64,000 nucleotides of DNA from Tipula vernalis (lineage: Eukaryota > Arthropoda > Insecta > Diptera > Tipulidae): assembly GCA_958295665.1 (NCBI GenBank), contig OY282558.1:63104789-63168788 (forward strand). Direction: 5' to 3'. Positions 12,601-24,685 of this stretch are shown in pieces. How positions within the stretch are numbered: position 1 is the first letter of the stretch; every line of letters begins with the position of its first letter. Below the pieces are notes generated by a model. The model was not told the DNA's origin. It made no database searches and saw nothing but the letters and a program-made list of their open reading frames with translations. The translations under genes and the position numbers were made by a program.

Positions 12601-14276
12601 AACGTGGCTGTGCCAAATTTCAGGTAAAAACTAACCGTTATATTAAACATTTTGTCCAATTTCAATTTAGCTTTAGTTCGATTGGCAAACGGTTTGACTA
12701 GGAACAGAAATCAATCGATTTTTTTTTGGTAAGAAAGTTGATTTGAATGCGAATATAATTTTGCAAGTTGTGTCCAATTTTGTTCAAATTTAACTTTTTA
12801 AATTACATAAATAACTACGAATGTGGCAATCCCTTGTTTCTATAAATAAATCATTAGATTACTTGATTCTGGACAAATGGCCTTAAAACGATGACAATTT
12901 TACTTTTTGTTTTAAATGGGCTTAGATATCAAACTGAAAATGAAAAATTTTCTACACTAAATCCTGTTTTTGTATATTGCCTCGAAATAGCTCTTATCGT
13001 GTGTTTGTTTCATCCATGGAGTGTTATGTCACACGCACAAATGTTGTAATATAATTTCATATTCAATTATGAAAATTAAAAACCGCAGAATGGAAATTGA
13101 AAACTAAATCGAGGTCAAGGTAGAATTGTATTTGGATAATTTTAGTAAACTCATCAAAAATGGCGCTAAATTTTCATAACAGTATGGAATACAAAATATT
13201 CAACTACCAAATTATGTATTCACGTGCAATGGTTTAATAAACTATTCGATGCGGGAAATAATCGATAGATTTGTGTTAGTGTGCGAGTTATTTAATTTAG
13301 TAATTTGGTCTATTTGAATACATATATACAAAATTTATAAGGTGTCATTCATGTAGCTTTGCCCTTGTTCATTTGACATACGAGTAATCTATTTTAGTAT
13401 GTATAGACCAAATCTGTGTTTGGATTTGATTTTATAATGCCCTGTAGTATTTCCACGCCCTGCGTAAACAACTAACAGCTTCTACGTGGGATAATTAAAA
13501 TTATCTATGTCAAATTTTTGCTACATTAAAATTAATTAAAATGTCACGATACAATGGATAATTTAATGACACACGCACGTAAACTTTCTGCCAACTTATC
13601 ATACGACAAGCTTCATTATACCATAAATATTAGGTAGACTAAGCAACACCCATATCTGTATATAAAAATAACATGATTACGTGTTAAGCATCATTGATTA
13701 CTCATATGAATTTCTAATATTAAACAAATTGGCCATTAGGTTTCAAATTTAGAAAAAAAAAAAGTTTCCAACTTATCAAGATTTTCAGAAATTGAAATGA
13801 CTTCACACCGCGCTAGTAAAGGGATGGGCATACATTGAATCTTGGAAAACACTGATTAATCGACATTCATACTTTTGATATCTTCCACCAAATTCGTAAC
13901 GTAATAACGTAAATAACAAAATAAAATTAAAAGAGAATTTTGTTGAACAGTTTAGTATGAGAGTTGAGCTTGCGCTCTTCGGTACGAAGCAATTACAAAA
14001 AAGAAATTTGTGTTGATAAACAAACGAATTTTCTATTTTTCGTTGTTTTGTTTACATTAAATGAGTTTCCGACAATAATACAGGGTGATTATGCAGATTA
14101 TAAAGTGTTTTAATTTTGTTTTGTTATTCATTCATCAATAAAATGTCGTTAACCTTTTAAAATCACAGGTAACCGGATATATCATGTCTGTGTAAGTATT
14201 TTTGTTACTAAATCAGTGTGGATTCTCGCCTAATAGTTCTCTGGTATTGTTTGAATCGAAATTTGGTGAAAGATAG
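12601..14276. other. Intergenic, no gene recognised
   Basis: The stretch is AT-rich with no open frame above background and no repeat that I could pair within the window. Confidence 0.45.
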
Positions 14277-15734
14277 TGTACATCACACCAGAAATCCCAT
14301 TTTAGAAAGCCCAAGATTTCTATATATAATTCGGACCATTGGGATTGTGCAATTTTGTGCCTGTAATTAGAAAATTTGTGCATAGTGTACTTTAGGAAAT
14401 ATGATGGGATTTCTCACGTGATTATCACACCAGAAATCCCATATATTCCGTTTATATAATAAAACATATTTTTCGGAGTATGATGATTGTGCAAAATTGT
14501 GCGTTACTAAACTGACCTTGAAAATAGTTTATATTGGCCAGAATCGGCCATAGAACATCCACAATTGATCAAAATCGTGATTTTTCGAAGAGGTTATATG
14601 GGCGATTTCCAGAAATGTCACCTATTATTAACATTCAAATTAAAACAAAGTGTATTAAATATTCTGGCCAAGGTTCACGTTTGTCCATATCACACTTTAG
14701 CCAGAATCGGCCATAGAATATCCACAATTGATCAAAATCGTGATTTTTCGAAGAGGTTATATGGGCAATTTCCAGAAATCCCACCTTTTATTAACATTCA
14801 AATTAAAACAAAATGCGGTTAGTATTCTGGCCAAGTTTCACGTTTGTGCATATTACACTTTAGCCAGAGTAGGCCATAGAACATCCACAATTGATCAAAA
14901 TCGTGATTTTTCCAAAAAGGTTATATGGGCGATTTCCAGAAATCCCACCTATTATTAACATTCGGATTAAAACAAAATGCGGTTGGTATTCTGGCCAAGT
15001 TTCACGTTTGTGCATAAAACACTTTAGCCAGAATCTGCCATAGAACATCCACAATTGATCAAAATCGTGATTTTTCAAAGAGGTTACATGAGCGATTTCC
15101 AGAAATCCCACCTTTTATTAACATTCGAATTAAAACAAAATGCGGTTAGTATTCTGGCCAAGGTTCACGTTTATGAATATCACACTTTAGCCAGAATCGG
15201 CCATAGAACATCCACAATTAATCAAAATCGTGGTTTTTCGAGAAGGTTATATGAGCGATTTCCAGAAATGCCACCTTTTAACAAAATGCAGTTAGTATTC
15301 TGGCCAAGTTTCACGTTTGTGAATATCACACTTTAGCCAGAATCGGCCATAGAACATCGAAATGATTTTAATTCGAATGTTAACAAACGGTTGGATTTCT
15401 GAAAATCACCCATATAACCTCTTCGAAAAGCCACGATTCCAATCAATTGAGGATGTTCTATGGCCGATTCTGGCCAATATAAACTATTTTCAAGGTCAGT
15501 TTAGTAACGGACAATTTTGCACAATCATCATACTCCGAAAAATATGTTTTATTATAAAAACTGAATATATGGGATTTCTGGTGTGATAATCACGTGAGAA
15601 ATCCCATCATATTTCCTAAAATACAATATGCACAAATTTTCTAATTACAGGCACAAAATTGCACAATCCTAATGGTCCGAATTATATATAGAAATCTTGG
15701 GTTTCCTAAAATGGGATTTCTGGTGTAATGTACA
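14277..15734. mobile_element. Mutator-like foldback element with long terminal inverted repeats
   Basis: The ends are inverted copies beginning TGTACATYACACCAGAAATC. The inverted arms are about 285 bp each (14,277-14,561 and 15,455-15,734). A 10-bp direct repeat, TGAAAGATAG, flanks the element at 14,267-14,276 and 15,735-15,744. Long inverted ends plus 9-11 bp target duplications are typical of Mutator-like elements. The interior is not coding. It holds about five tandem copies of a unit of roughly 160 bp containing GCCAGAATCGGCCATAGAAC. The element is therefore non-autonomous, and the superfamily assignment is inferred from structure only. Confidence 0.7.
14540..15350 (+). repeat. Internal tandem repeat of the foldback element, about 160 bp x 5
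   Basis: The marker GGCCATAGAACATCCACAA (with variants) recurs near 14,546, 14,708, 14,871, 15,037 and 15,200, and the marker starts again near 15,346. The spacing is about 162-166 bp. Short open frames on both strands here merely reflect this period. Confidence 0.75.
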
Positions 15735-15735
15735 T

Positions 15736-17440
15736 GAAAGATAGTTACGTTTAGCAACTTAATTGAAATTGGGATGGTAGCAGATATTTGTTTTCAAGTA
15801 TTGTCATAAAGCTAAAATAATGTGAGCGCATTTACGGTCAATTTTGGAGATCAGTTTAAAGTATTTATGTCTAAACTCCTAAACGAATCAAATCACATTT
15901 TTTTTTGGTTATTTTAATGATTGATTGGTTAAGGAACAGCACGGAAATAGATACCTAAGGTAAAAAACTGAGCTCGTGAATCCATCATTATACTACACAA
16001 TTGTTCGTCTATCGGTGGCAGCAATAAACAAAGTATCCAAGTATCACTTGACTTTTATCAGAATGTTTGGTCTGTTGAGTACAGTGGAGTAACTAGGAGG
16101 AGACACAAGATTTCTTTTATTAGTTCAAATTTAAGATTAGATAAGCCAGATTAAGCTTAAAGTGCAAATTTGCAGAACGGTACATTTTTAGGAAATTTTC
16201 AAGAAATGATAGTGGTCTAATTTTTATAAAAAGAAGAAATCGTTCCTGTTGCTATTAAATATTTTCTTAAAACAGGCTCAAACATTTCTTTTCGATTCTG
16301 ACTCCATAAAAATAAAAATGCCTTTAGGTTCTGACCGATATTTACATTTAGAAGAAAATTAGCTAAGCTCATTTGAAATCAAAGCTTTCGATATGTTCGA
16401 AACGACAACGATTTTAATGTTTGCTGGGTTCGTTTATTTGTATTATACGTTTTGAGTCACTCCAAGTTTATTCCTTTTGCATTTAAAATTCAACCCTTTT
16501 ACAAGTCAAATTGAACATTTAGCCAAACAAAGTCAACCTTTTTTACAAATCAAGTTTAGATTAGAAAAGGTTAAATTTGATTAGAAAAAGGGAGCTTTTA
16601 GCAATCTGCTAGTGTTAGCAGCATATGAAAAATACATAACCGCGACTGAAAATAATTTTTTGTTTCCCTTACTTCAGCCAAACTCAGTCTTTATAATCAA
16701 TTAACGTTCGACTTGTAGCTTCTCATTTAGCGGATCTTTTGATTACCAGTAAAGGGAAAGAAAAATGCCAACTTAATTTTGCAACTACTTAGTGTTGGTA
16801 TTTTTTTTGGTTGTTTTCGATATTATTCGAGAGTTTTAGAGCCTATACAAGCAATTCGATTGTTCAATATTTAAAAAATTACCCGATAAGATCCGAGGGT
16901 TCTATTCTTATTGCATATCGTTTTATTAAGCTTAGCCTTAACTTGCTTCATAGTATTAGTAACATTAAGTTACTTGACAAATAATTCCAAATTTACACGA
17001 GTTTTCGGAATTTGTCAACCTTTTCGGGGTTTTTCTAGATTTTACAGTCTTTCCGATATTATTTATTAATATTGAGATTTTTCAATATTATTGAAATTGT
17101 TCACATAATATAGAGATTGTATATGGCGGTTATTAGCAGTATAGGATTTTCTTTATTTTTACATACTTACGAATAATTTGATATTTGAGAACTCTCAAGA
17201 ATATTCAAGATACTTTGAAAATTCGACATTTTTGAGATTATTTTGAAATTCTTGATATTTTTCAATTTATTGAAATATATAGAACTCGTCTTAGCACAGA
17301 GTTGCAAGACGTTTCGTTTTATTAGAGGCCATTCAATTGAATCACGTTCTGTTTCATCTACCTTTGAACGATCGCCTAAATATGTACGAAAAATTAAATC
17401 TGAGTTTAAACCAGTTGGTTTTCTTACACATGGAAGGCTC
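15736..17440. other. Intergenic, no gene recognised
   Basis: The stretch is AT-rich. Small open frames near 17,167-17,454 overlap on both strands and show no domain or signal peptide. Confidence 0.45.
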
Positions 17441-18240
17441 GATAATTGAAACACATTTTGGATGAAGATTCTGAATTTTTTCCAAATAATACCCTTTGCA
17501 ATATCAAATTTCTGAGTAAAATGATTTGAGTTGAAAAGCTTCGATAAGTGAAAGCTCTAAAAACTAAAAGTTCTTGACATTTCTTGCAAATACATGATCT
17601 ATGCTCACACATTTTTACGAAAGACATAATCTATGGTAAGGCAAAAAAATTACCGAGAAAGTTTAAATAAATTATCAAGCTTAAAGCTCATTGAAAATAA
17701 ATACTCTAAATTAATCCCAAAATACAACCTTCCTTTATAATATAAAATTTGAAAGTCAAATGGTTTGGTTTGAAAATCTCTTAGTTTTACTAAAAGCTTT
17801 TGTTTAAAAAGCTTCGATAAGTGAAAGCTCTAAAAACTATAGTTCTTGACCAATTTTTTCAAATACATCTCTTAAAGCGTTTTATTAAAAACCTAAAATT
17901 ATTAAAAAGCTCACAAATGTTAAGTTCAAACCCAAAAAGGATGATATATTGTCAAGCTTAAAGCTTATTGAACACGAATATTCTAAATTTATCCTAAAAT
18001 ATCACCTTCCTTTATAACATCAAATTTTAGAGTTCAATGGTTTGGTTTGAAAACCTCTTAAAACTAAAAGCTTTTGATGATTGATGATTAACTTTGAGAA
18101 CAAATATTCTAAATTTTAACCGCCAAAATTCCGTCACCCTTTGTAGAATTGTATTTCTATGTAAAATGGTTTGGTTAAAAAGGTTTGAAAGTTACATAAA
18201 ACAGTTTAGCAAAAACCTAGAAGTATGAAAAAGGCTCAAC
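17441..18240 (+). repeat. Degenerate tandem repeat, about 270 bp period
   Basis: The block with AAGCTTAAAGCT, CCTTCCTTTATAA and ATGGTTTGGTTTGAAAA occurs at 17,677-17,807 and again at 17,949-18,080. A weaker copy lies at 18,085-18,190. The sub-block AAGCTTCGATAAGTGAAAGC occurs at 17,536 and 17,813. Copies are diverged and carry no coding frame. Confidence 0.6.
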
Positions 18241-18680
18241 GTTAAAAGCTAAGTTAAAACCTAAACTTGTTTAAATTAATTATCACAATTAATCAATTAA
18301 TTATTACATCATAAAATAAGTATACACATTTTTAACAAAACTTACGGAGAACTTTCAAAACTTTTTAAGATTCTTTGGAAATTCGACCTATTATCGATAT
18401 ATTTAGAAATCGTCAGAGCATTGAGTTGCAAGATGTTTTTTTGTGTCATCTAAAAATAAGAACTAAGAAATAAGTTTTTCACTAAAAGCTTTCACTTGTT
18501 CATAGGCACAAGAAGCATTTCTAGGGGCCCAAAAAAAGGTTGGGATGCCCGAATTTTATAGTTACGCCACAAGTTGTGATTCTCTAATAATATTCCTCTG
18601 AATATAATTATCACAATATATTCGAGCCTTTTTTATTTTCATCAGGTTATGGGCGCAGTATTTTAAACTATTGAATAAAG

Positions 18681-19800
18681 ATGGCAGAGGAAAGTCGTAT
18701 CAGATTTGATCAATTCGGTAGAAATAATTTCAACAATTGTAAATAACGTATTAAGATGTTGCTCGAAGAAAAAGAATTATTAATGCACCTGGAAAACAAA
18801 CTCGATTTATTAATTGCATAGTTGCTGGACGAAAAAGAAAATCACTTTCTGAATTTTGACAAAACAGTACGAGACTTAAAATTAATGGGTGGGTCGATAG
18901 AATTGAGCTGGTATACTATGCATTATTAACATCACCTGGTTCGTATGAATAATTGGTGACTGCACTAGAAACAATGGATCATCAGAATTTAAATATTGAT
19001 TTCGTTAAAAGTCGGTTATTGGATGAATTCAACACGACGAAAAAATATGAAACAAAAAAACGCAGAGGTGAAAGAAGAGAAAGGTGTAGCAACGAATGCA
19101 TGGAAATTTCGCTTTATTAAGTGTTTCAAGTGTGGAAAAATCGGTCACAAGAAATCGGAATGTAAAAGCCACATTTCGTCTACTGCTGAGGATGATGAAA
19201 TTTCATTTTGTGCTACAACCGTATAGAGGAAGTTAGATAGATCATTAGGTGCTGCATGAATTCTGGTGCAACCGTTCATATGGTGAACGATGAAGTTAAG
19301 TTAAAATAGTCATTGATTGCAAAAGACGCTGTTTTATTAACTGCATCAAAAGCCTTTAAAATTGTTGGAACTATAGTTGCAACTGGAGCAGAGACATCAC
19401 GTGTAATTAAAGATGCACTTTACGTAAAAGGTCTTAAATGTAATTTCTTACCAATAAGCAAATTGGAAAATAATGTAATGAAAATTTTATTTACAAACAA
19501 AAAAGTTTACGTGTATCGTTAAGGAAAACTCATTGCGGTTGGAAAGGGAATATGGTGGAAAATATTAACACATCTGGCGTCGTAGAATGGGGCATTTCAA
19601 TGCGAACAATTTGTTGAAGCTATTCAATGCAAATAAGGAGTAAGCATGCAGCGATTGGCCCCAATGACGAAATGAAATTTATGATGAACTGTCATCATTT
19701 AAGAAAAACAATACGTGGACATTGACAGAATTACCAAGTGATCGATGAGCGATTCAATTCAAGTGGGTATTTAAAATAAAAACTAATGAATAGGGTGGTT
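18681..19800 (+). pseudogene. Fossil Copia-type retrotransposon (gag to early pol)
   Basis: The remnant starts with ATG at 18,681 and a gag-like peptide MAEESRIRFDQFGRNNF. A CCHC zinc knuckle, CFKCGKIGHKKSEC, lies at 19,123-19,164 within an open frame from 18,996 to 19,226. A protease remnant at about 19,257 reads CMNSGATVHMV, where the catalytic Asp of the usual DSGAT motif is Asn. A gag-pre-integrase-like peptide, RRRMGHFNANN, follows near 19,579. An RT-start peptide (NNTWTLTELPSD, then KWVFKIKTNE) lies at 19,710-19,790. Integrase is missing, and stops and shifts interrupt the whole. The order gag, CCHC, protease, pre-integrase, RT identifies Copia. It ends about 155 bases before the piggyBac-like element. 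Confidence 0.7.
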
Positions 19801-21170
19801 CCCAAAACAAATGAATATAAATTGGTATTGGTTTAATAGAGCAATAATTTGGGTGATTTTATCCAATATATGCAATCAACAGCTTCAATCCTTCTTTCAA
19901 AATTTATTGTGTTTGAGATTTTCGAAAATATGCTTTCATCAGATTCTTTGGCGATTAACCTTCTCTCTGTGTATTGGGGTCAAATTGACCCCAGTCGATT
20001 TTAAAATTAAAAAAAATACGTCTCTTATTATTTAAATGGCCCATGCCCTATAAGATAGCCTCAACTAATATCTCATACACGCAATACAATGAAAATCAGG
20101 CCCAAATTACTTGTAAATTTTGTAATTACCATAGTCTGAAATAAACCAAGCGCATTTCTGTGGACTGGGGTCAAAATGACCCCAAGTTACTTCCATGCAC
20201 TATTTCTTCTATATAAATCAAAAATTTCAAACTTTCAAACTTTTTGTATCTATGATTGTATTGTATATGTCTGTGATGTGTTGTGCAATTTTTCTGCTAA
20301 CCAGTAAGTGAGACTGAGAGAGAAACTACTTTGTTATTCACTTTTATACATAAAAACGCTAAAAAATCTGAGTTTTCGAACATTTTGTCAAAAATGGGCG
20401 AAGAACCTTAAGTTATGACAAAAAACTGTCGAAAAATGTCAACAACTGTCAAAAATTGCCGGAAAGTGTCAAGAACTGTGCGTGTGATATTGAAAAAAAA
20501 GAGGAAATAAAATATTCTTATTGTTCGTGAGTACCGGTTAATTTAGAAAATGTTCTAACTGGTTGAAACAGTTCTGAACGTTAATGAAGCTAAAATTGTA
20601 CATTTTTCAGTTTTTTTCGCTGTCAAAAAGTCCTGCCAAAACAAGGCAAAAACTGTCAAGAACTCGTGTCAAAACGTAACATAAATTGTGTCACAAATAC
20701 TATAGTTTTACACACCGACACTACCCGTATCTGGCATATGTACATACCTATTCGTGATATTTTTCCTCATTTTACTTTTGTATTATTTTACCGTTACCGA
20801 TATTTCGAATGATCCTTGAAAGATATTTCTGGTTTAGTTTTTGTTTGTAATTCATGTTGTAGATATTATTATTATGGTGCGGAAAAGACAGAGCAGCCAA
20901 GAGCCCCTTGGACTTCTCGATAGAGTTTGTACTCCTAAGGTATTAGATGAAGCGGAAATATCAAACGACACTATTGATGTGGAGTTTCCGATGGCGATGA
21001 GCGTGAACAAGCTGCGCCGATAAACATTTGTAACTACGATGAGGATGAGCATGTTGAACCGATAAATTTTGATAACGATTAACATTTTCAACTTGTCGCT
21101 GACGATCGAGGAAATGAATAAGAAAATGTTGAAAATGTGACTGTTAAGGATAAAGAAACAAATACTGAAA

Positions 21171-22454
21171 CGAGGGCGGATTGAAAATGAAGCTACCTAG
21201 CGCTAGATGGCAGCACAAACACAAAAATTTTTTGTTTTTTAGAAATTGCGATCTGTCAAACGTCAGCTGTTAAAATTTCACCCAAATTCATCGATTAGTT
21301 TATTTGTTGTAGTCGTTTGAAGTAAGCAACTTTTGTGTTTCTTGAAAAATGGAAAAAAACGAATTTCGTGCAGTGATTAAACACTATTATTTGAAAGGGG
21401 AAACGGCGAAAGAGACAAAAGAAAAGCTCGATAAACATTACGGTGAGTCTGCTCCGTCAGATTACATGGTAAAATATTGGATTGCTGAATTTAAACGCGA
21501 CCGAAGAAGCACTGCAACAATACCATCAACAGGAAGGCCAAAAGAGGTGGTTACTGAAGAAAATATCAAGAAAATCCTCGATATCGTTTTGAATGATCGC
21601 CGAGTCAAGTTGCGTGAGATTGTTGAAATGGTAAACATATCATATGAACGTGTGTTCAACATTTTGCATGAACATTTGCATATGAAAAAGCTATCGGCAA
21701 GATGGGTGCCGCGTTTGCTCAGTGTCGAACAAAAACGAGTTCGACAGACCACTTCACAGCGGTGTTTGGGCATGATAAAGCGTAATCCTGTTGATTTTTG
21801 GCGTCGATTAATTACTGTTGATAAAACGTGGGTCCACCACTACACACCTGAAACCAAAAATCAATCGAAACAATGGGTGGAAGCTGGTGGAAGTGCTCCG
21901 AAGAAGGCAAAGGCAGTGAAATCGGCTGGCAAGGTTATGGCCTCTATATTTTGGGATGCACACGGAATATTGCTCATCGATTATCTTGAAAAAGGATCCA
22001 CAATCACAGTAAAGTATTATCGTGCATTATTGGATCAATTGGTTGATGCAATCAAGGAAAAACGACCACATTTAAAGAAGAAAAAAGTGCTCTTTCTTCA
22101 AGACAACGCACCGGTTCACACAGCATTAGATACGATGCTAAAATTACGTGAAATACACTTCAAATTGGTTGATCATTCACCTTAGATTTAGCTCCTAGTG
22201 ACTTTTTCCTGTTTCCAAACTTGAAAAATGGCTCCAGGACAAAGATTCATCTCAAACGAAGAAGTGATTATCGAAACTAACGCGTATTTTGAGGGGTTCC
22301 CGAAATCGTATTATTCAGATGGTATAAAAAAGTTGGAATATCGTCTTACTAAGTGTGTCGAATTAAATGGAGACTATGTTGAGAAATAAATGGTTTTTGG
22401 CAAAAAAAAATTTTGTTTTCCTACTTAGGTAGCTTCATTTTCAATCCGCCCTCG
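21171..22454 (+). mobile_element. mariner transposon inserted in the piggyBac-like element
   Basis: The element is 1,284 bp long with 29-bp perfect terminal inverted repeats beginning CGAGGGCGGATTGAAAATGA. TA follows the right end (22,455-22,456), but AA stands on the left (21,169-21,170) where TA is expected. One target base has probably mutated. It sits in the same orientation as the host transposase. Both halves of the piggyBac-like frame resume on either side, so it inserted after that element. Confidence 0.88.
21349..22389 (+). pseudogene. mariner transposase, frameshifted near the third catalytic Asp
   Basis: An open frame of 278 residues (21,349-22,185) holds the paired helix-turn-helix DNA-binding region (about 1-110) and the start of the DDD domain. 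The WVPRLLS motif follows the second helix-turn-helix. The first catalytic Asp is D158 in TVDKTWVHH, and the second is D252 in LQDNAPVH. After HSP the frame stops. The DLAPSDFFLFPN block, which carries the third Asp of the DD34D triad, continues in a second frame from about 22,184. The C-terminus continues in a third frame ending in TAA at 22,387-22,389. At least two indels therefore break the gene. The full length of about 345 residues is normal for mariner. The relatively clean frame suggests a fairly recent insertion. Confidence 0.88.
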
Positions 22455-23886
22455 TATGTCGTACTATGCCCAAAATAAAAAAACTATCGGAAAGTGGAGC
22501 TTGAAACCTCCGATTGTAACCAAATCACGCAACTTTCTCCTACTGCGAGAAAGAGAAGGCTTGACGATTTAAACAGCAATAAATTAAACCACTCAGTTAC
22601 TATAGCTGTCTAAAACAGGAGCGGCTAAAAATCGATAGATTGGCAGCATTCCAATATATATGGAATATGTCCTTGGCAAACATTCGAGGACCTCATAAAC
22701 CATCATGAAATTTAATCATTGATCAACAATTGACTCTAGGTCGAAGGAGCTATTCTTTCCGACAGTATGTTGGTACCTTCGAAGCAAGAGAAGTTTAGAA
22801 TTAAAATATTCTGGCTATGCGACGCAAAGAATTCTTACCCATTGAACGCAGAAGTATAAGTTGGTAGGCAACCAAGGGAGCATAACAAATAATAATTACC
22901 ATGGACAACTTTTCCACTAGTTGTTCTTTAGCCGATGAACTTTTGCAGAAAAAAATACACTAATTGGTACAATTAGAATAAAACCGATCTTCCCAAAGAG
23001 TTTAGTAGTAAGGTGGAATTATAAACACGAGAACTAAAACCTTCAAAATTCTGTTTTTATATCAACCAAACACTTGTGCGTTTTATTCCTAATCCAAATA
23101 AAAACGTTTTGCTATTATCAACTTTACACAACAATAACGGAGCAGACCGTGAGTCTAATATAACTAATTAAATTTTGCATTATAACGCAACAAAGGAGGG
23201 CTAGACACCTTCTATAAATCAGTGAGAACCTGTACATACAAAAGGAAAACTCAACGATGGCCGATGATGTTTTTTTAACCTTACTGACCTCGCTGATTTT
23301 GCAGCCTTTCCGTTTTGTAGAAAAGCGCCAACCGCCCCTTTGTATGAAACTCAGAAAGCATCCGAAAGAAAATCATTTCTAAAAGAATTGGCTATGCAAC
23401 TGGTGCAGACCAACGTGTTGGAGCGGCTCTATAACAGTCGAAAGTTAAATAAAAATAAGGACAGGAATCGACTTAATAGGTTATAAAGCATTACCAATAA
23501 GGCGGGAATCAACAGGCGCAGAAGTGATGGTTAAGACAGTTAGAAAATGACGAAGATGTTACTTAAGCCATAAATCATCTGATATGAAAACCAGAACAAG
23601 TTGTCATTTTTGTAATGAGCCATTTTGTCCTAATGCATAAAAATGCATAGTAAAAATGGGGAAACGGTTTCGAATGAAGAGGAAGTGGCATCAGAATACG
23701 CATCTGATTAAAACATAAATTTCACTAATTAAAATGTGATTTTCAGCGAATTCAACTGTTAATTTTGTAGAAAATAAAGAATTTTTATTTACTTTCCCTA
23801 TGAAATACATGAAGATATATAAGGGGTCAGATTGACCTCTAAACACAGACAACGTGATAGTAAGCTATACACAGAGTGAAGGTTAA

Positions 23887-24437
23887 CGGAATGCCTGATA
23901 TGACGATAGTCGCAGATATTTGTTTACGTTCAATAAAATCAACTGTTTTCAATGTTCGCAAATTATCTATTAATTTTAAAATTTCAGACATTATTTCACT
24001 TTTAGTAGAGTTTAGGCAAATTTCCAAATCAGATTTCGATTTATTTTACTACAGCTTGTCAATTCTCCACCTTAACCATAGAACCAGATTGGGGAAAACA
24101 AAAATCCAAATCGGGTAAGCCATTCACGAGATACCGTCCACACAGATTTCCAGAGCCTTCAAAACGTCGAGAAAAGTAAAAAATTTCTGGCATGATTTCA
24201 ATAGCTTTGGTCCATGTGCACCATCATCCAATGTGACGACTGCAACATCTACTCGCCTATACTGAAAATTGATTAGAAATTTTGAAAACTGAAACTGGGA
24301 TTGGGGCAATTTCCAGTTAAACATTTATTGTTTATATATACTGCAAGGCCAACTAATGGCTTATTCAAATGAATCGCGATTTTACTCATACGACTAAAAA
24401 TGATTCATTGATTTCTCCTAAATTACATTATAAAATA
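23887..24437. other. Intergenic, no gene recognised
   Basis: Short overlapping frames on both strands (23,839-24,324) show no domain. The sequence directly right of TTAA is the pre-insertion flank of the piggyBac-like element. Confidence 0.4.
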
Positions 24438-24685
24438 TATACTAGTCACAAATAGGTAAGTAACCATTCCGAATGTAATGTCATTGACAATTTTTCTAGC
24501 AAACGCACTTTTCCTAATAAAAATTGCTAAAAAGTGTTTACTCGCGCGTATTTTACAATATGATCGCGATTTAAACAGTTTTTGCAGTTTTTATTAGGAA
24601 ATGTGTGTTTGCTAAAAAAAATTGTCAATGACATTATATTCGGAATTGTTTATTAAATATTTTTTAAGTGACTAGTATTTATGTT
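24438..24685. mobile_element. Foldback MITE
   Basis: Two inverted arms of about 100 bp (about 24,438-24,540 and 24,575-24,685) surround a short loop. Shared blocks include ACTAGTCAC at the ends and TGTCATTGACAATTTTT. Arms differ by substitutions and a few indels. No coding content is present, and no target duplication could be fixed. Confidence 0.6.

Larger units (their letters stand above)
20874..23660 (+). pseudogene. piggyBac-like transposase pseudogene
   Basis: The coding remnant begins with ATG at 20,874 and an acidic N-terminal region (ICNYDEDEHVEP), is cut by the mariner at 21,171, and resumes near 22,480 with KWSLKPPIVTKSRNF. The catalytic domain is recognisable in fragments. These are LIIDQQLT near 22,712 (first Asp), FRIKIFWLCDAKNSYPLNAE near 22,795, TMDNF near 22,898 (second Asp), and NVLLLSTLHN near 23,103. 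A later block reads RKSFLKELAMQLVQTN. A Cys-rich C-terminal domain includes CHFCNEPFCPNA near 23,600, matching the zinc-binding tail of piggyBac transposases. The third catalytic Asp lies in a decayed stretch. Multiple stops and frameshifts make it a pseudogene. Confidence 0.8.
19959..23882 (+). mobile_element. piggyBac-like transposon, interrupted by a mariner
   Basis: TTAA flanks both ends (19,955-19,958 and 23,883-23,886), the target site of piggyBac elements. The terminal inverted repeats read CCTTCTCTCTGTGTAT on the left and CCTTCACTCTGTGTAT on the right, a 15 of 16 match. Next to the left end is the palindrome GGGGTCAAATTGACCCC, repeated with one change at about 20,166. A decayed form lies near the right end at 23,823. 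Without the inserted mariner the element would be about 2.64 kb, normal for this superfamily. Its transposase gene is broken, so it is inactive. Confidence 0.85.

Noticed and set aside
14534..15336. Series of frames of 60-93 codons on both strands with similar peptides
   Set aside because: They mirror the 160-bp tandem repeat in the foldback element and occur in more than one frame.
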